From Frankiaceae bacterium (GTDB lineage Bacteria; Actinomycetota; Actinomycetes; JAFAQI01), in contig JAICMI010000010.1 in NCBI GenBank assembly GCA_025929315.1, positions 1 through 37,046 of the forward strand: DNA of 37,046 nt. Reading direction: 5' to 3'. Shown piece after piece: positions 8,079 through 15,924 of the stretch. Numbering within the stretch: the first letter of the stretch is position 1; each line of letters begins with the position of its first letter. The translations under genes and the position numbers were made by a program. The notes under the pieces are model-generated. The model was not told where the DNA came from, made no database searches, and was given only the letters and a program-made list of their open reading frames with translations.

Positions 8079-8110
8079 GCTCGTAGACCCGGAACGACCC
8101 TCCTCGCCCT

Positions 8111-8140
8111 GCCGTATCTATGCTTTCATATAGAAGATAG
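8111..8140. promoter_or_regulatory. AT-rich imperfect inverted repeat upstream of the double-hotdog hydratase
   Basis: The 93-base gap before the hydratase gene holds an AT-rich island in very GC-rich DNA. It contains TCTAT (8117-8121) and ATAGA (8130-8134) as inverted arms, with TATCT and AGATA as an overlapping second pair. It is probably a promoter with an operator for the 8172-13089 genes. No matching site was seen elsewhere in the window. Confidence 0.35.
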
Positions 8141-8171
8141 AAAAACAGGGGTCACGGGAAGCGGGACGCGG

Positions 8172-9347
8172 ATGACCGACGTGCAGGACGACAAGGCCTT
8201 CACCCTCGACACGAGCGACGTCGATCGCTACGTCGGCAAGCCGTTGCCGACGGTGCAGCTGTCGGATCCAGTGACGGTCGGCGACATCCGCCGAGGGGCG
8301 CACGGCATGCAATATCCCAACCCGCTGCACTACGACGCCGACGCGGCGGCAGCCGGTCCGTTCGGTGCGATCATCGCGCCGCAGTCGTTTTCGGGCGCCT
8401 GCGACATCGGCCATGGTGCGAGCCCGTCGATCGTCGGCAACGTCCCCGGCTCGCACATGATCTTCGGCGGCGACGAGTGGTGGTTCTACGGTCCGCGCAT
8501 CCTGCCCGGCGACCACCTGCACAGCGAGCGCCGCTTCCTCGACTACGTCGTCAAGGACACCAAGTTCGCCGGCCCGACGATGTTCGCGCGTGGCGAGACG
8601 ACACACGTCAACCAGCGCGGTGAGAACGTCTCCCGCCAGGTCTCGACCTCTGTCCGCTACAACGCTGAGCGTGCTCGCGAGCTTGCGTTCTTCCAGCAGC
8701 AGGCACCGCGCCCGACGTGGACCGAGGACAAGCTTGCCGACATCGACAAGCAGCGCATCACCTGGATCACCACCGGTTCCGGTGGCACCGGGCGTCGCGC
8801 CGCCGACGTCACGGTCGGCGAGAAGCTCGTCAACCGTCCGGTCGGACCGCACACGATCGCGACCTTCACGAGCGAGTGGCGCGCATTCCCGTTCACCGTC
8901 TGGGGCTCACGCCCCAACGAGGTCTCCCAGAACATCAAGGAAGCCGGCTGGCTCGACGAGATGGCACAGGGCGAGATCGACGAGGTCGGCATCGACCCGA
9001 GCCAGAACGACGGCCTCTACCGGGGTCCGTCGCGCGGTCACGCCGACGCCGAGCATGCCAACCTGATCGGCATGCCCCGTGGTTATGGCTACGGCGCATC
9101 GATGGGTGCCTGGGCGCTGGACTATCTCGCCTACTGGGGTGGCGCCAAGTCGTTCGTGCGGCACTCCCGCATCCAGTACCGGTTCCCGCCGTTCGAAGGT
9201 GACGTGACGTTCATCGACGGGGAGGTCACCGACATCCGCGACGACAAGCTCCTCGCCGTGCCGGTCGCCACGATCAAGGTCACGATGACCAACCAGGACG
9301 GCAATGTGCTCGCCGCGGGTGACGCGGAGATCGAGCTGCTGCGGTAG
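8172..9347 (+). CDS. Double-hotdog MaoC/FAS1-like dehydratase (enoyl-CoA hydratase family)
   Basis: A 391-aa protein with two hotdog domains. The N-terminal half (about 15-180) has YPNPLHYDADAAAAGPFG (48-65), the usual N-P-x-H region before the central helix. The C-terminal half (about 205-390) has SRGHADAEHANLIGMPRG (287-304), followed by the YGYGASM segment. It should hydrate a 2-enoyl-CoA or dehydrate the 3-hydroxy form in the cytoplasm. It starts a tight series: the next gene, an acyl-CoA synthetase, begins six bases after its stop. This is the second hydratase system in the window besides the two-subunit one at 1397-2322, so two enoyl intermediates or two substrates are likely. Confidence 0.8.
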   Translation: MTDVQDDKAFTLDTSDVDRYVGKPLPTVQLSDPVTVGDIRRGAHGMQYPNPLHYDADAAAAGPFGAIIAPQSFSGACDIGHGASPSIVGNVPGSHMIFGGDEWWFYGPRILPGDHLHSERRFLDYVVKDTKFAGPTMFARGETTHVNQRGENVSRQVSTSVRYNAERARELAFFQQQAPRPTWTEDKLADIDKQRITWITTGSGGTGRRAADVTVGEKLVNRPVGPHTIATFTSEWRAFPFTVWGSRPNEVSQNIKEAGWLDEMAQGEIDEVGIDPSQNDGLYRGPSRGHADAEHANLIGMPRGYGYGASMGAWALDYLAYWGGAKSFVRHSRIQYRFPPFEGDVTFIDGEVTDIRDDKLLAVPVATIKVTMTNQDGNVLAAGDAEIELLR

Positions 9348-9353
9348 TCGGAC

Positions 9354-11012
9354 GTGACTACTTTCACGGGGCCGCCGGCCGAGTCCGAGGCGGGCATCGG
9401 CGCGCTCACGATCGGCGGCCTGCTCGCTGAGGCCTGTTCGGCCCACCGTGAGCTCGAAGCCGTCGCCGCCCGGGCCGCTGACGGCACGGTGACCCGGTGG
9501 ACCTACGACGACCTGTGGCGTGAGTCGCGCCGTTATGCCAAGGGCTTTCTCGCCACGGGCGTCGGTCGCGGCACTCGCGTCGGCATCCTCGTGTCCAATC
9601 GTGCCGAGTGGCTCGCCGCTGCGTTCGGTGTCGCGTTGTCCGGCGGCGTCATCGTGCCCTTCAGCACGTTCGCGACGGCAGCGGAGCTCGAGCAGCTGCT
9701 CGCTCATTCCGGTGTCAGCGTCCTGATCGCTCAGGCCGACTTTGCCCGCGCGCCACTCGAGGATCTCGCAGCTGGCGTGCCCGGACTTCTCGGTGGCACA
9801 GCGATCTACAGCCCGCGCTTCCCGCAGCTACGTCGCGTCCATGACCTCGCCGGCTCGGTCGGCGACCTGCTCGCGGCCGGTGACGTCGTACCCGACGAGG
9901 TGCTCGACGCTGCTGCTGCTGCGGTCACGCCTGCGGACGACGCGATCATCATCTACACCTCGGGTTCGACCGAGCTTCCCAAGGGCGTGCTGCACGCCAA
10001 CCGCTCGCCGGCACTGCAGTCGTGGCGGTTCGCCTCTCGCCAGCGGTTGCTGCCGGGCGACCGGGTCTACAGCGCGTTTCCGTTTTTCTGGACGGCCGGA
10101 TTCGCGATGGTGCTCGGCTCGACTCTCGCGGCCGGCGGCTGTTTGTGCATCGCCGAGACGTTCTCCGCCGAAGAGGCACTGCGCACGATGCAGGACGAGA
10201 AGGTCACGATCGTCCACGTGTGGCCGCATCACTCGGCGGCCATCCGCGACTGCCCGAACAACGCCGACTTCGACATTTCGACCGTCCGCAACGACCCGAG
10301 CCGGTTCCGTCCGAGTACAGGCGACGGCGAGCAGGTCGGTCTCGGCTCCTCGCGCGCCGGCTACGGCATGAGCGAGACGTTCACCATCGTCACGTCGGCC
10401 CCGGTCGACGCCGACCGCGACATCCTTGACGAGTCCAACGGTTTCCTGCTGCCCGGCAACGGGATGCGTATCCGCGACCCGCAGACCGGCGAGCTTCTCG
10501 GTGCCGGACAAGAGGGCGAGATCCTCGTCAAGGGCACGACGATGATGCGCGGCTACGTAGGTCTGCCGACCGAGGCCTGCTTCGATGCGGACGGGTTCTT
10601 CCACTCCGGCGACACGGGTTACATCGACGACCGCGGCCTGCTGCACTGGACCGGCCGGGTCACCGAGCTGATCAAGACCGGTGGTGCCAACGTCTCGCCG
10701 GTCGAGCTCGAGACCTTGCTTGCGAAGCATCCGGGGCTGCTCGGTGCTGCAGTCGTCGGCGTGCCGGACGACCTGCTCGGCGAAGTCGTCGTCGCTTGCG
10801 TTGTCGCCCGACCGGATGCTCAGGTCGACGAGGCCGTCGTACGTGCCTATGTCAGGGAGCACGTGTCCAGCTTCAAGGTGCCCAAGCGCGTGCTGTTCTT
10901 CGCCGACGGCGATCTGCCGAGCACCGGCAGCGACAAGGTGCAGCACGCCGAGCTTCGCCGGATTGCAGTCGAGCGCCTTGCGCACGAGTCTGCTCAGACA
11001 GCGGCGGTGTAG
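9354..11012 (+). CDS. Acyl-CoA synthetase (AMP-forming, FadD family)
   Basis: A 552-aa member of the ANL superfamily. It has the ATP P-loop YTSGSTELPKG (201-211), the A5-type motif GYGMSETF in the middle, the hinge/A8 region HWTGRVTELIKTGG, and the C-terminal lysine in PSTGSDK (Lys528). It activates a carboxylic acid to its acyl-AMP and then to the CoA thioester. The GTG start lies six bases after the hydratase stop. The following dehydrogenase begins two bases after its own stop, so the activating enzyme and the desaturase are co-transcribed. The acid is not predictable from the sequence, though the neighbours favour a cyclic or branched substrate. Confidence 0.88.
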   Translation: MTTFTGPPAESEAGIGALTIGGLLAEACSAHRELEAVAARAADGTVTRWTYDDLWRESRRYAKGFLATGVGRGTRVGILVSNRAEWLAAAFGVALSGGVIVPFSTFATAAELEQLLAHSGVSVLIAQADFARAPLEDLAAGVPGLLGGTAIYSPRFPQLRRVHDLAGSVGDLLAAGDVVPDEVLDAAAAAVTPADDAIIIYTSGSTELPKGVLHANRSPALQSWRFASRQRLLPGDRVYSAFPFFWTAGFAMVLGSTLAAGGCLCIAETFSAEEALRTMQDEKVTIVHVWPHHSAAIRDCPNNADFDISTVRNDPSRFRPSTGDGEQVGLGSSRAGYGMSETFTIVTSAPVDADRDILDESNGFLLPGNGMRIRDPQTGELLGAGQEGEILVKGTTMMRGYVGLPTEACFDADGFFHSGDTGYIDDRGLLHWTGRVTELIKTGGANVSPVELETLLAKHPGLLGAAVVGVPDDLLGEVVVACVVARPDAQVDEAVVRAYVREHVSSFKVPKRVLFFADGDLPSTGSDKVQHAELRRIAVERLAHESAQTAAV

Positions 11013-11014
11013 CC

Positions 11015-12163
11015 GTGGACTACGACCTCGGGCCGGACGCAGAGGCGCTTCGTACGAAGCTGCGCGCGTTGATCGCGGCACACATCCCCGATGACTTCCT
11101 CGGCGCGTGCACGGACGATCCCGAGGACCTGGCGCTCACGGAGCGCTTCTGCAAGACGCTTGCCGCGGACAACCTCCTCGCACTTGCCTGGCCGGAAGAG
11201 TTCGGTGGCGGCGGTGGCGACGTCTGGCAGCAGACGGTCGTCCGCGAGGAGATGTGGGCGCACCACGAGCCGCGCGGGCCGCAGTACATGGGCATCAACT
11301 GGGTCGGGCCGGCGATCATGCGGCACGGCTCTGATGTGCAAAGGGGCAAGCACCTGCCGCCGATCGCCGACGGCGAGGTGATCTGGTGCCAGGGCTTCAG
11401 CGAGCCCGAGGCCGGTTCCGACCTGGCCTCGATGCGCACCCAGGCGACGGTCGATGGCGACGGGTGGGTCATCAACGGGCAGAAGGTCTGGACGTCCTAC
11501 GCCTTGATGGCGCAGTGGTGCGTGCTCGCCGCCTGCACCGACCCGACGGCATCCGCCTCACGCCGCATCACCTTGTTCCTCCTCCCGATGGATCGGGCGG
11601 GTGTCACGACGCGCGGCATTCCGTCCATGCTCGGCCCGCACCACCTCAACGAGCTGTTCCTGGACAACGTGCGGGTCGGTCCGGACGACGTCCTGGGGCA
11701 AGTCGGTGGTGGGTGGCGAGTCATCAAGGACGCGCTTGCCTATGAACGCGTGGGCATCGCGCGCTATGCGCGCTGCGACTCGCTGCTCGCCCGGCTGCGC
11801 GAATCCCTCGGCGATGAGTGGGACCGGCTGCCCGGTGGACTTCGGAGCCGCTGGGTTCGCGCGATGATCGACGTCCGCGTTGCCCGGTTGCTCGCCTACA
11901 CCGCGGTCGCGCAGCAGGAGAGCGGGCAGCCGGACGACGCGACCGCGAGCATCGCTCGCATCGCGACGACGCGCACCGACCAGTCGGTCGCCGAGCTGCT
12001 GATGGAAGCGGTGGGGCCGGACGGCCTCGAGGGCGATCGGCACGCCGTCCTGCACGGGGCGGTCGACGACCACTGGCGCTATGCGCAGGCCGCGACCGTT
12101 GCGTCCGGCACGATCGAGGTGCAGCGGATGCTCGTCGCACGTTCGGTGCTGGGCGGCCGCTGA
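11015..12163 (+). CDS. Acyl-CoA dehydrogenase, catalytic subunit of a second heteromeric pair
   Basis: A 382-aa acyl-CoA dehydrogenase. FSEPEAGSDLASMRT (128-142) and NGQKVWTSYA (154-163) are the FAD/substrate motifs, and ASGTIEVQRMLVARSVLG is the C-terminal signature. The likely catalytic base is Glu244 in LAYERVGIAR. The GTG start at 11015 is chosen because it follows the synthetase stop by two bases and aligns with the normal family N terminus; the longer upstream frame lies inside the synthetase gene. Its stop overlaps the start of the next, short dehydrogenase by one base, repeating in reverse order the small/large arrangement at 4989-7120. Confidence 0.88.
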   Translation: MDYDLGPDAEALRTKLRALIAAHIPDDFLGACTDDPEDLALTERFCKTLAADNLLALAWPEEFGGGGGDVWQQTVVREEMWAHHEPRGPQYMGINWVGPAIMRHGSDVQRGKHLPPIADGEVIWCQGFSEPEAGSDLASMRTQATVDGDGWVINGQKVWTSYALMAQWCVLAACTDPTASASRRITLFLLPMDRAGVTTRGIPSMLGPHHLNELFLDNVRVGPDDVLGQVGGGWRVIKDALAYERVGIARYARCDSLLARLRESLGDEWDRLPGGLRSRWVRAMIDVRVARLLAYTAVAQQESGQPDDATASIARIATTRTDQSVAELLMEAVGPDGLEGDRHAVLHGAVDDHWRYAQAATVASGTIEVQRMLVARSVLGGR

Positions 12164-13089
12164 TGCTCACCCGACTGCCCAGTGACGTGGTCGCGTTCGG
12201 CGCGAGTGCGCGGGACCGGTTTGCCGCGCTGGGTGGTGTGGGGCTGGCGTTGCGCGCTGAGACCGACCCGGCTGCACGAGCCGCCGCAGGCGAAGCATTG
12301 GCCGAGCTCGGCGCCTGGGACATCGACGTGCGGGCCGATGCCGACGAGCTTCTGGCGGCCGCCGAGCTGTGCCGGGTCGCCGGCACGGTGGTGTTGCCCT
12401 ATCCACTGATCGAGCAGCTGCTCGCCGTGGAGGGGAACCGACTCGCGCTCGTCGACCCGCGACGCCCGCGGATCGACCACGGCGACCTTGATGGCGGCTG
12501 GCTTGCGGCCGATCTCGACGGCAACACGAGGTCCGCCGTGACCGCGACACGGCGGCCGGCAAAGCTCGGTCCGTTCGTCACCCGCGCCGAGCTGGACGCG
12601 GAAAGCGCGCCGGTGCCGCTCGGCGATGTCGACCGTCATCTCGTGCTCGGGTCGTGGCGGCTGCTCGGCGGGGTGGACGCAGCTCTCGCCCTGGTGACGG
12701 AGCACATCAAGGTGCGCAAACAGTTCGGGCAGGCACTCGCGGAGTTTCAGACGGTCCGGTTTGCCCTTGCGGACGCGGTCGTGGCGCAGCGGGGTCTCGA
12801 AGAGCTCGTCAAATACACGACCTGGCGGCTCGGCGTCGCGACGCCGGTGGCGCGTCACGCCGACGCCATCGCGCTGCGGTTGCATGCCGACGAGGTGGCC
12901 ACGCAGGTGCTGCGCTGCTGTCATCAGCTGCTCGGTGCCATCGGGTTCTGTGACGAGCACGATGTGTCCGTGCTGGATCGGCACATGCAAGCGCTGCTCC
13001 GGCTGCCGCATTCGGCGGAAGCCCTCGCCGAGCGCCTCGTGCCGGCGGTGTCGGCTGGCGAGCTCGAGAGCCTGTTCGTCACCGCCTGA
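12163..13089 (+). CDS. Acyl-CoA dehydrogenase, short partner subunit
   Basis: A 308-aa degenerate acyl-CoA dehydrogenase. The C-terminal helical domain is recognisable (TEHIKVRKQFGQALAEFQTV and HQLLGAIGFCDEHDVSVLDR), while the middle domain is short and the SEPxAGSD motif is missing. It overlaps the full-length subunit upstream by one base (TGATG). By analogy with the alpha2beta2 enzymes of steroid degradation it probably supplies part of the FAD site. Its 3' end overlaps the convergent amidase gene by 11 bases. Confidence 0.83.
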   Translation: MLTRLPSDVVAFGASARDRFAALGGVGLALRAETDPAARAAAGEALAELGAWDIDVRADADELLAAAELCRVAGTVVLPYPLIEQLLAVEGNRLALVDPRRPRIDHGDLDGGWLAADLDGNTRSAVTATRRPAKLGPFVTRAELDAESAPVPLGDVDRHLVLGSWRLLGGVDAALALVTEHIKVRKQFGQALAEFQTVRFALADAVVAQRGLEELVKYTTWRLGVATPVARHADAIALRLHADEVATQVLRCCHQLLGAIGFCDEHDVSVLDRHMQALLRLPHSAEALAERLVPAVSAGELESLFVTA

Positions 13090-14200
13090 CGGCGTCCTCC
13101 ACCAGTCTTGCTGTCGCGACGAGAAGCTCCTCGCCGCCGGCCGGACCGACCAGCTGCAGGCTGGCCGGCAGTGCCGACCCCGCCGCCGGGATCGGTTGCG
13201 CAGTCGCCGGCGTACCCGCTGCATTGAACGGCGAGGTGTGACTCGAGATCGCGATGAGGAGCTCCATGGAGTCCGGCTGGATGGCGTCGATCCGCGGCGG
13301 GAAGATCGGCAGCGTCGGCAGGGCCAGAAGCTCGACGTCGGCGAACGCTGACGTGATGGCCGCGATCCATTGCTCGCGCTGGTGACGGCCCTCGTCGAGC
13401 CCGGGACGGAACAAGTCGGCCATCGCCAGCATGGACTTGACGTCGTCGCCGATGCCGTCGGGATCGCTCTCCGCCAACGCGTGGTCGGCTGCCCAGAACT
13501 CGGCGAAATAGATCGCAGTGAACGCGGCCGCGCCGAGGTCGAAGTCGAGGTCCACCGGTACGACGTCGAAGCCGGCGGCAGCGAGTGCCACGTCGACCGC
13601 TGCCTCGATCGTCGGATCGCCTGACGTGCGCAAGCGGCCCACGCGCTGGGCAGGCGCCGACGCAGCGGTGAAGCCGGGCTCGAGCAGCTGCATGCCGAGC
13701 TCGACGCCGGCGATGTCGCGGGCCAGCGGACCGATCGTGTCGAACGACGGCGCGAGGGGCCAGACCCCGTCGCAGGAGATGCGGCCGTGGGTGGTCTTGA
13801 GACCCGCTACGCCGCAGCAGGCGGCAGGGATGCGCACCGAGCCGCCGGTGTCGGAGCCGTAGGCCACGTCGGCGTCGCCTGCCGCCACCGCGACCGCCGA
13901 ACCGCTCGACGACCCGCCCGGGATGAGGGCGGGGTCGAGCGGGTTGGTCGGAGTCCCGAACCACGGGTTGGTCCCGAGCGGCAGCACCGCGAGCTCGTGC
14001 AGGTTGACCTTGCCGACGATGCGCGCCCCGGCGGCACGTGCACCCGCCAGGCAGGCGGCGTCACGCTCGGCCGGCTTCGCTACGCGCTCGAGAGCACGAG
14101 AACCACCCGTGGTCGGAACGCCCGCAATGTCGATGATGTCCTTCACTGCGAGGCGAGGGCCGGTGCCGGTCGCGTCAAGCCGTGTGATGAACGTGCTCAT
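13079..14200 (-). CDS. Amidase-signature family hydrolase
   Basis: A 373-aa protein of the amidase signature family, which hydrolyses carboxamides with a Ser-cisSer-Lys triad. The visible elements are Lys20 in LAVKDIIDIAG, the glycine/serine loop GGSSSGSA (95-102) and Ser121 in GSDTGGSVRIPA. It is shorter than the usual 430-500 aa, with a reduced C-terminal region. The ATG at 14200 is preferred over an upstream ATG at 14260: a TACGGT box stands six bases before it, and the upstream choice would overlap the divergent gene's start. A role in the catabolic block, such as freeing an acid from its amide, is possible but unproven. Confidence 0.82.
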   Translation of the reverse strand: MSTFITRLDATGTGPRLAVKDIIDIAGVPTTGGSRALERVAKPAERDAACLAGARAAGARIVGKVNLHELAVLPLGTNPWFGTPTNPLDPALIPGGSSSGSAVAVAAGDADVAYGSDTGGSVRIPAACCGVAGLKTTHGRISCDGVWPLAPSFDTIGPLARDIAGVELGMQLLEPGFTAASAPAQRVGRLRTSGDPTIEAAVDVALAAAGFDVVPVDLDFDLGAAAFTAIYFAEFWAADHALAESDPDGIGDDVKSMLAMADLFRPGLDEGRHQREQWIAAITSAFADVELLALPTLPIFPPRIDAIQPDSMELLIAISSHTSPFNAAGTPATAQPIPAAGSALPASLQLVGPAGGEELLVATARLVEDAVRR

Positions 14201-14206
14201 GTTCCG

Positions 14207-14212
14207 ACCGTA
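14207..14212 (-). promoter_or_regulatory. Leaderless -10 box of the amidase gene
   Basis: TACGGT on the minus strand fits TANNNT and lies six bases before the ATG at 14200, supporting that start over the one at 14260. Confidence 0.45.
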
Positions 14213-14258
14213 GCCGTCGCCCCACGACCGGTGTGACACTCCACTCAGGAGGTCGCGC

Positions 14259-14873
14259 ATGGTCGACCGGCACGACGACGGTCACGGGCCTGAACAGCTC
14301 GCCGGTGGCGACGGGCCGCGGCTGAACTGGACGGCCGTGGCGGTCGTCGTCGTTCTCATTGCGGCAGCCGTGGTGCTCGCGCGGTCCGCACATCACGAAA
14401 AAACGGCAGCCGCCGATCGGCACCAACACGCGGTCCCGCCCGCGCCGGCACCGACGAGTCCTGTCATCAAAGTCGGCACGATCTTCCTGGCGCACATGTT
14501 GCAGTGCACGCGGACTGATCACCGGCACCAGCTGTCGGTCGCGGTCGGAGTGACGAACCTCGGATCGCACTCGCTCACGCTGCTCAACGCTACGGGCATC
14601 ACCAGCGACGCCGTGCTCGTGCAGCCACTCGGTGTGCGGATCGGAACCGACGGATGCGCCTCGTCGACGTTGGAGCATCCGGTCCGTATCGGACCCGGCC
14701 GAGATGCCGTCCTGACTCTCGCCTTCCGAGTCGGTGCTTCATGCCCGAGGCATGCGCTGGTGTCGGCGCGAGTGTCGTTCGACGGCGGAAGCGCCGGCGT
14801 CGTACACGCGGACTCGTCTCAGCTCGAGAACCTCGACCGCCTCGACTTCGTCCAGTGCGCAGCTAGGGCGTGA
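14259..14873 (+). CDS. Membrane-anchored protein of unknown function
   Basis: A 204-aa protein with a short charged N terminus and one membrane helix at about 23-41 (LNWTAVAVVVVLIAAAVVLA). A proline-rich linker (about 58-67) leads to an extracytoplasmic domain of about 135 residues with four to five cysteines (LQCTRT, DGCAS, ASCPRH, VQCAAR) that could form disulfides. The domain has a beta-rich pattern, but I do not recognise a family. AGGAGG about six bases upstream supports the ATG. It is divergent from the amidase and convergent with the alcohol dehydrogenase, overlapping the latter by 11 bases. Confidence 0.7.
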   Translation: MVDRHDDGHGPEQLAGGDGPRLNWTAVAVVVVLIAAAVVLARSAHHEKTAAADRHQHAVPPAPAPTSPVIKVGTIFLAHMLQCTRTDHRHQLSVAVGVTNLGSHSLTLLNATGITSDAVLVQPLGVRIGTDGCASSTLEHPVRIGPGRDAVLTLAFRVGASCPRHALVSARVSFDGGSAGVVHADSSQLENLDRLDFVQCAARA

Positions 14874-15894
14874 CGACTGCTCGGCCGTTGAGAGTGCCGG
14901 CTTGCAGTCGTTGGTACGCATCGGCAACGTCGTCGAAGGCGAACTGCTCGACTTCGATCTTCACCTTGCCGGCGCGCGCGAAGTCGATGACCTCGTGCAG
15001 CTCCGCGATGCGAGCGCCTTGCGGGTTGAACACGTCGCAGTCGTGCGCGGGCTGGCCGTAGCGCACTTGCGCTGTCCCCATTCCCGCGCCAACGAGGGCG
15101 ATTGCGCCCATCTTGGCCGCATTACGGAGCGCAGCGTTCAAGGTCTTGTCAGTGCCGACGAAGTCGAGCACCGCGTCGGCGCCGTCGCCGCCGACGACCT
15201 CACTCAGTCGTCGCGACAACCCCTCACCCGCAGCGATGACATCATCCGCGCCGAGGCCGCGCGCGATGTCGAAGCGTTCCTCACGCGCGTCCACGGCGAT
15301 GACTCGTGCTTGTGTCTGCAGCTTGAGCCACTGCACGGCATAAGAACCGAGACCGCCCACGCCGATCACGACCGCGGTCGGTCGGGTCACGGCGGCAGCT
15401 GCGTCGAGCTTGGGCCGGACGCGTTGCACGGCGTGGTACGACGTTGCCCCCGCGTCGGTCAGCGGCGCGGCCAGACGCGGATCGAGATCACCGAGGGGCA
15501 CGATCTCGCGCCGGTCCACGGCGATGTGGGATGCCAACCCGCCGTCCGCGCCGAAGCCGCGGCCCTTCCACGTGTTCACGCAGTAGTTGTCCGCACCCTG
15601 TCGACACCAGCGGCACTCCCAGCACGGCGACATGCACGCCACGGCTACCGCATCGCCGATCGCGACGTCGTTGACGCCGGCGCCGACGTCGTCCACCCAG
15701 CCGGCGATCTCGTGCCCGAGCGTGAACGGCAGGTCGTAGGGCAGCACCCCGCCCGGGGACTCGAGGAACAGCACGTCGCTGTGACACAAGCCGACGCCGG
15801 CGACCCGGACGAGGACGTGTCCCGGACCGGGTTCCGGCACCGGCACGTCGGCGAAACCTGGCTGTTGCCAATCGAGAAGCCGATAAGCCCGCAC
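14863..15894 (-). CDS. Zinc-dependent alcohol dehydrogenase (MDR family)
   Basis: A 343-aa medium-chain dehydrogenase. Cys37 and the GHE motif (His61, Glu62) belong to the catalytic zinc site, with Asp147 as a possible third ligand. The structural zinc lobe is complete: Cys91, Cys94, Cys97 and Cys105. GVGGLG (178-183) opens the NAD(P)-binding Rossmann fold, and an acidic residue after the second strand (VIAVDAREER) favours NAD. It oxidises an alcohol or reduces an aldehyde or ketone. The GTG start at 15894 lies six bases after a TAGGCT box. It is divergent from the flavoprotein at 15925, with only 30 bases between the start codons. Confidence 0.87.
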   Translation of the reverse strand: MRAYRLLDWQQPGFADVPVPEPGPGHVLVRVAGVGLCHSDVLFLESPGGVLPYDLPFTLGHEIAGWVDDVGAGVNDVAIGDAVAVACMSPCWECRWCRQGADNYCVNTWKGRGFGADGGLASHIAVDRREIVPLGDLDPRLAAPLTDAGATSYHAVQRVRPKLDAAAAVTRPTAVVIGVGGLGSYAVQWLKLQTQARVIAVDAREERFDIARGLGADDVIAAGEGLSRRLSEVVGGDGADAVLDFVGTDKTLNAALRNAAKMGAIALVGAGMGTAQVRYGQPAHDCDVFNPQGARIAELHEVIDFARAGKVKIEVEQFAFDDVADAYQRLQAGTLNGRAVVTP

Positions 15895-15900
15895 GGCGGG

Positions 15901-15906
15901 AGCCTA
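15901..15906 (-). promoter_or_regulatory. Leaderless -10 box of the alcohol dehydrogenase gene
   Basis: TAGGCT on the minus strand lies six bases before the GTG at 15894. It stands six bases from the TAGCGT box serving the opposite direction, so the two transcripts start almost back to back. Confidence 0.5.
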
Positions 15907-15912
15907 TGGCGT

Positions 15913-15918
15913 TAGCGT
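15913..15918 (+). promoter_or_regulatory. Leaderless -10 box of the flavoprotein gene
   Basis: TAGCGT on the plus strand fits TANNNT and lies six bases before the GTG at 15925. The two divergent -10 boxes share the same small spacer. Confidence 0.5.
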
Positions 15919-15924
15919 TTCGCC

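Noticed and set aside
9828-11081. A 417-codon minus-strand frame over the FadD gene at 9354
   Set aside because: It is an antisense shadow: no family features, and it crosses the FadD/dehydrogenase junction.
14201-14260. Amidase start at ATG 14260 (393 aa)
   Set aside because: It would overlap the start of the divergent gene and add residues outside the amidase fold. The ATG at 14200 has a leaderless -10 box.
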